From CAYWXV01 sp964462535 (lineage in GTDB: Bacteria; Bacteroidota; Ignavibacteria; OLB7), in the NCBI GenBank assembly GCA_964462535.1, contig CAYWXV010000054.1, positions 1 through 17,314 of the forward strand: a stretch of DNA of 17,314 nt, written 5' to 3'. Shown piece by piece: positions 15,232 through 17,314 of the stretch. How positions within the stretch are numbered: position 1 is the stretch's first letter; every line of letters begins with the position of its first letter. The position numbers were made by a program, and so were the translations under genes. The notes beneath the pieces were generated by a model that searched no databases, was not told the DNA's origin, and saw only the letters and a list, made by a program, of their open reading frames with translations.

Positions 15232-16512
15232 ATGTCCACCAGCAGCGATCTCTTCACCCGTGCATGTCGTGTCATTCCCGGCGGTGTCAACTCCCCCGTT
15301 CGCGCATTCGGTGCGGTAGGGGGGACGCCGATTTTCTTCGAGGAGGCTTCGGGCGCCTGGCTGGTCGACGCCGACGGTCGACGCTACATCGACTACGTCG
15401 GTTCGTGGGGGCCCTTTATTCTGGGACACGGCGTACCGGAGGTGGTCGAGGCGATACGTGATCAGGCGACACGGGCCACCAGCTTCGGTGCGCCGTCACG
15501 ACTGGAGGTTGAGCTGGCGGAGTTGTTGACGGAGATCGTTCCCGGGCTCGATATGGTGCGACTGGTGTCGAGCGGTACCGAGGCGACGATGTCGGCGGTG
15601 AGAATCGCGCGGGGCTACACGGGGCGGAGCAAGGTGATGAAGTTCGAGGGTTGCTATCACGGCCACGGCGATTCGTTCCTGATCCGCGCCGGCAGCGGCA
15701 TGCTGACCCATGGAGCGCCAAGCTCGCCCGGCGTCACCGAGGGAGTCGCCAATGACACACTGGTCGCACGCTTCAACGACATCGACTCGATCGAGACTCT
15801 TTTCAACGAACATGGAAACTCGCTTGCGGCGGTGATCATCGAGCCGATCGGCGGGAACATGGGTGTGGTTCCGGCCGAGCCGCATTTCCTTGCGCGGCTG
15901 CGTGAACTCTGCACGAAGAACGGAACCGTCCTGATTTTCGACGAAGTCATGACCGGCTTCCGTGTCGGACCGAAGGGGGCGACCGGTATCTACAATATCA
16001 TCCCCGACATGATCACGTTGGGAAAAATCATCGGTGGTGGTCTTCCGGTCGGCGCGTACGGAGGTCAGCGGGAACTGATGGAGGTGGTCTCTCCGGTCGG
16101 GAGCGTCTATCAGGCCGGAACACTGTCGGGGAATCCGCTTGCGGTGGTCGCCGGTCTGACGACGTTGCGACTGTTGCTGGAGCGGAATCCCTGGCCGACG
16201 CTGGACGAAACCGCCGGTCGCATCGTGACGGGGCTCGAGGCCGCCGCTCATCGACATAACGTTCCTGTGAGTATCAATCGTGTCGGATCGATGTTCACCC
16301 CGTTCTTCACCGATCGCGTCGTCACCGATTACGCAAGCGCGACGACAAGCCACACCGGACACTTCGCCCATTTCTTCCACGCCATGCTCGATCGCGGCGT
16401 TTATCTTCCTCCCTCGCAATTCGAGGCCTGGTTCGTCTCGACCGCGCACGGAGAGAAAGAAGTGGAGGGTACGCTTGCGGCGATCGATGAGAGTATGGGG
16501 AGTGGGGAGTAG
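15232..16512 (+). CDS. hemL: Glutamate-1-semialdehyde 2,1-aminomutase
   Basis: PLP enzyme that turns glutamate-1-semialdehyde into ALA, so ALA here comes from glutamyl-tRNA (C5 route). ATG 15232 gives 426 residues, the family length, and the standard N terminus SSDLFTRACRVIPGGVNSPVRAF. The PLP lysine is K265 (ITLGKIIGGGLPVGAYGG), the same number as in the E. coli enzyme. VSSGTEATMSA and the FDEVMTGFR motif with its cofactor Asp are also present. No Shine-Dalgarno site is seen upstream. The last residues (MGSGE) and the stop are encoded by a GGGAGTG heptamer repeat, so the tail was probably altered by repeat insertion. It is cut off from hemH-hemY-hemB by about 2.8 kb of accessory genes. Confidence 0.97.
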   Translation: MSTSSDLFTRACRVIPGGVNSPVRAFGAVGGTPIFFEEASGAWLVDADGRRYIDYVGSWGPFILGHGVPEVVEAIRDQATRATSFGAPSRLEVELAELLTEIVPGLDMVRLVSSGTEATMSAVRIARGYTGRSKVMKFEGCYHGHGDSFLIRAGSGMLTHGAPSSPGVTEGVANDTLVARFNDIDSIETLFNEHGNSLAAVIIEPIGGNMGVVPAEPHFLARLRELCTKNGTVLIFDEVMTGFRVGPKGATGIYNIIPDMITLGKIIGGGLPVGAYGGQRELMEVVSPVGSVYQAGTLSGNPLAVVAGLTTLRLLLERNPWPTLDETAGRIVTGLEAAAHRHNVPVSINRVGSMFTPFFTDRVVTDYASATTSHTGHFAHFFHAMLDRGVYLPPSQFEAWFVSTAHGEKEVEGTLAAIDESMGSGE

Positions 16513-16525
16513 GGAGTGGGGGTCT
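16491..16525 (+). repeat. Tandem 7-bp repeat GGGAGTG across the hemL stop codon
   Basis: GAGTATG, GGGAGTG, GGGAGTA, GGGAGTG, GGGGTCT: a heptamer array of about five units. The hemL stop TAG (16510-16512) lies inside it. It is the reverse-complement type of the CCCCANT array at 8808-8856. Confidence 0.85.
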
Positions 16526-16580
16526 GGTTCGTAACTTGGGCGACCTCCCCGTGCTTTCCCTCCAACCCGGTCCAGTTTGC

Positions 16581-16871
16581 ATGATCACAACGGAATCAGT
16601 CGTCAGCGTCAGTCGTGAACAGGTGTCAACAGAACTTGGCGGTGAGGTTGCCATTCTCGGTCTTGCGGATGGAGTCTACTACGGACTCGATCCCGTCGGA
16701 GCGTTCATCTGGAAGCAGTTGCGCGAACCCAGAACCGTCGCCGACCTTCAGGCCGCCATCCTCGACGAGTACGACGTCGATGAGCAGAAATGTCGGGAGG
16801 ATCTCCTCCGTCTTCTGGCAGAACTCCAACAGCATGGGCTGATACAGGTTGATGGCGACCCCCCTCGGTAG
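16581..16871 (+). CDS. PqqD-family peptide-binding protein (lasso-peptide B1-like RiPP recognition element)
   Basis: A 96-residue protein from ATG 16581; a TTG at 16536 is open but adds an unlikely leader. The pattern is that of the PqqD fold: VSVSREQVSTELGGEVAILG (strands), then GVYYGLDPVGAFIWKQL, then helices with VADLQAAILDEYDVDEQKC and a final LLAELQQHGLIQ. Such proteins bind the leader peptide of ribosomal peptides and hand it to modifying enzymes. It overlaps the next gene by 20 bases, and that gene is B2-like, which supports a lasso or related RiPP role. No precursor peptide is seen nearby; it may lie past the window. Confidence 0.88.
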   Translation: MITTESVVSVSREQVSTELGGEVAILGLADGVYYGLDPVGAFIWKQLREPRTVADLQAAILDEYDVDEQKCREDLLRLLAELQQHGLIQVDGDPPR

Positions 16872-17271
16872 ATTCCTCGCCCGCCCGCCGGCAGAGCGAC
16901 GTCTCTTCCTTCGAGCTCTCTGGCGTGTGATGACCGTACGGATTCAACTGACGTTGAGGCCGTTCGCCACTGTTCACGAACGTGTGCGGCGGCTCGGTCG
17001 GCGATCATCGCCACTCATGACCGATCTTTCCTCCCGGACCATCGCCTGGTCGGTGCAGTCGGCGGCGCGATTCGTTCCCGGCGCGTCCTGTCTGACACAG
17101 GCTCTTGCCGCTCACGTCCTCCTTGAGCAGGGCGCCCATCCTTCCACGCTTCATATCGGCGTATCGCGCGAGCGCGGGCGCTTCGAGGCTCATGCATGGG
17201 TCGAGGAAGCTGGCTCGATCCTGATTGGCGAACTGGATCAGAACTTCGTTCCCCTTCCGAGGATCGATTAG
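16852..17271 (+). CDS. Lasso-peptide biosynthesis B2-like protein (transglutaminase-like cysteine protease)
   Basis: A 139-residue protein starting inside the end of the PqqD-like gene (ATG 16852, TTG 16849 less likely). The N-terminal helical part (ARPPAERRLFLRALWRVMTV) is followed by the McjB_C-type core: C80 in PGASCLTQALAAHVLL and H114 in FEAHAWVEEAG. These are the catalytic Cys and His of B2 leader proteases; the third residue cannot be placed with certainty. It would cut the leader from a precursor delivered by the B1-like partner. The cyclase and exporter genes of a full lasso cluster are not in the window. Its stop is followed at once by an 8-bp tandem repeat. Confidence 0.85.
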   Translation: MATPLGRFLARPPAERRLFLRALWRVMTVRIQLTLRPFATVHERVRRLGRRSSPLMTDLSSRTIAWSVQSAARFVPGASCLTQALAAHVLLEQGAHPSTLHIGVSRERGRFEAHAWVEEAGSILIGELDQNFVPLPRID

Positions 17272-17295
17272 CTGGGCTTCTGGGCGTCTGGGCGG
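17272..17295 (+). repeat. Tandem 8-bp repeat after the B2-like gene
   Basis: CTGGGCTT, CTGGGCGT, CTGGGCGG: three octamers directly after the stop codon TAG (17269-17271). Same period and GGG core as the array at 7661-7724. Confidence 0.75.
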
Positions 17296-17314
17296 CCGGT
17301 ACACACCCCTGATT

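Overview
The window reads as a chromosome segment from a fairly GC-rich Gram-negative bacterium of the Bacteroidota/Chlorobiota side of the tree; a Kapabacteria-like lineage is my best guess. The reasons are two large secreted proteins that end in a C-terminal sorting domain of the type IX secretion (T9SS) kind, a haem pathway of Gram-negative type, frequent lack of strong Shine-Dalgarno sites, and short tandem repeats next to stop codons. No rRNA, tRNA, transposase or CRISPR array was seen.

Layout, all genes on the + strand. (1) 1-311: C-terminal end of an unrecognised protein, apparently broken by a -1 frameshift. (2) 611-7653: a two-gene unit with an ATGA overlap, coding for a 1608-residue secreted subtilase-like/beta-helix protein and a secreted 14-motif WD40-like beta-propeller protein. 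Both carry the same sorting domain, with a 58/59 identical DNA block. (3) 7654-8929: accessory interval with an 8-bp tandem repeat, an XRE regulator whose start codon lies against a perfect inverted repeat, a 7-bp tandem repeat, palindromes, a frame-disrupted four-helix membrane protein, and a 7-bp CCCCANT repeat. (4) 8930-12410: hemH, hemY and hemB, closely packed (ferrochelatase, oxygen-dependent protoporphyrinogen oxidase, zinc-type porphobilinogen synthase). (5) 12388-15231: a second accessory interval. It holds a broken 2'-5' RNA ligase-like (2H phosphoesterase) gene, an AAA+ ATPase with a winged-helix-like C terminus, a 100-bp array of 10-bp-phased TATA-core repeats directly upstream of that ATPase, a small two-helix membrane protein, and a short-chain dehydrogenase. 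(6) 15232-16512: hemL, the fourth haem gene, separated from hemB by this interval. (7) 16581-17271: an overlapping pair resembling lasso-peptide B1 (PqqD-like recognition element) and B2 (transglutaminase-like leader protease), probably the start of a RiPP locus that continues past the window.

The four haem genes cover glutamate-1-semialdehyde to ALA (HemL), ALA to porphobilinogen (HemB), and the last two steps (HemY, HemH); hemA, hemC, hemD and hemE are not here. The strongest candidate for something undescribed is the AAA+ ATPase with its 10-bp-phased repeat array, which seems to sit inside the remains of a 2H phosphoesterase gene. All functional calls come from reading motifs; no database search was run.
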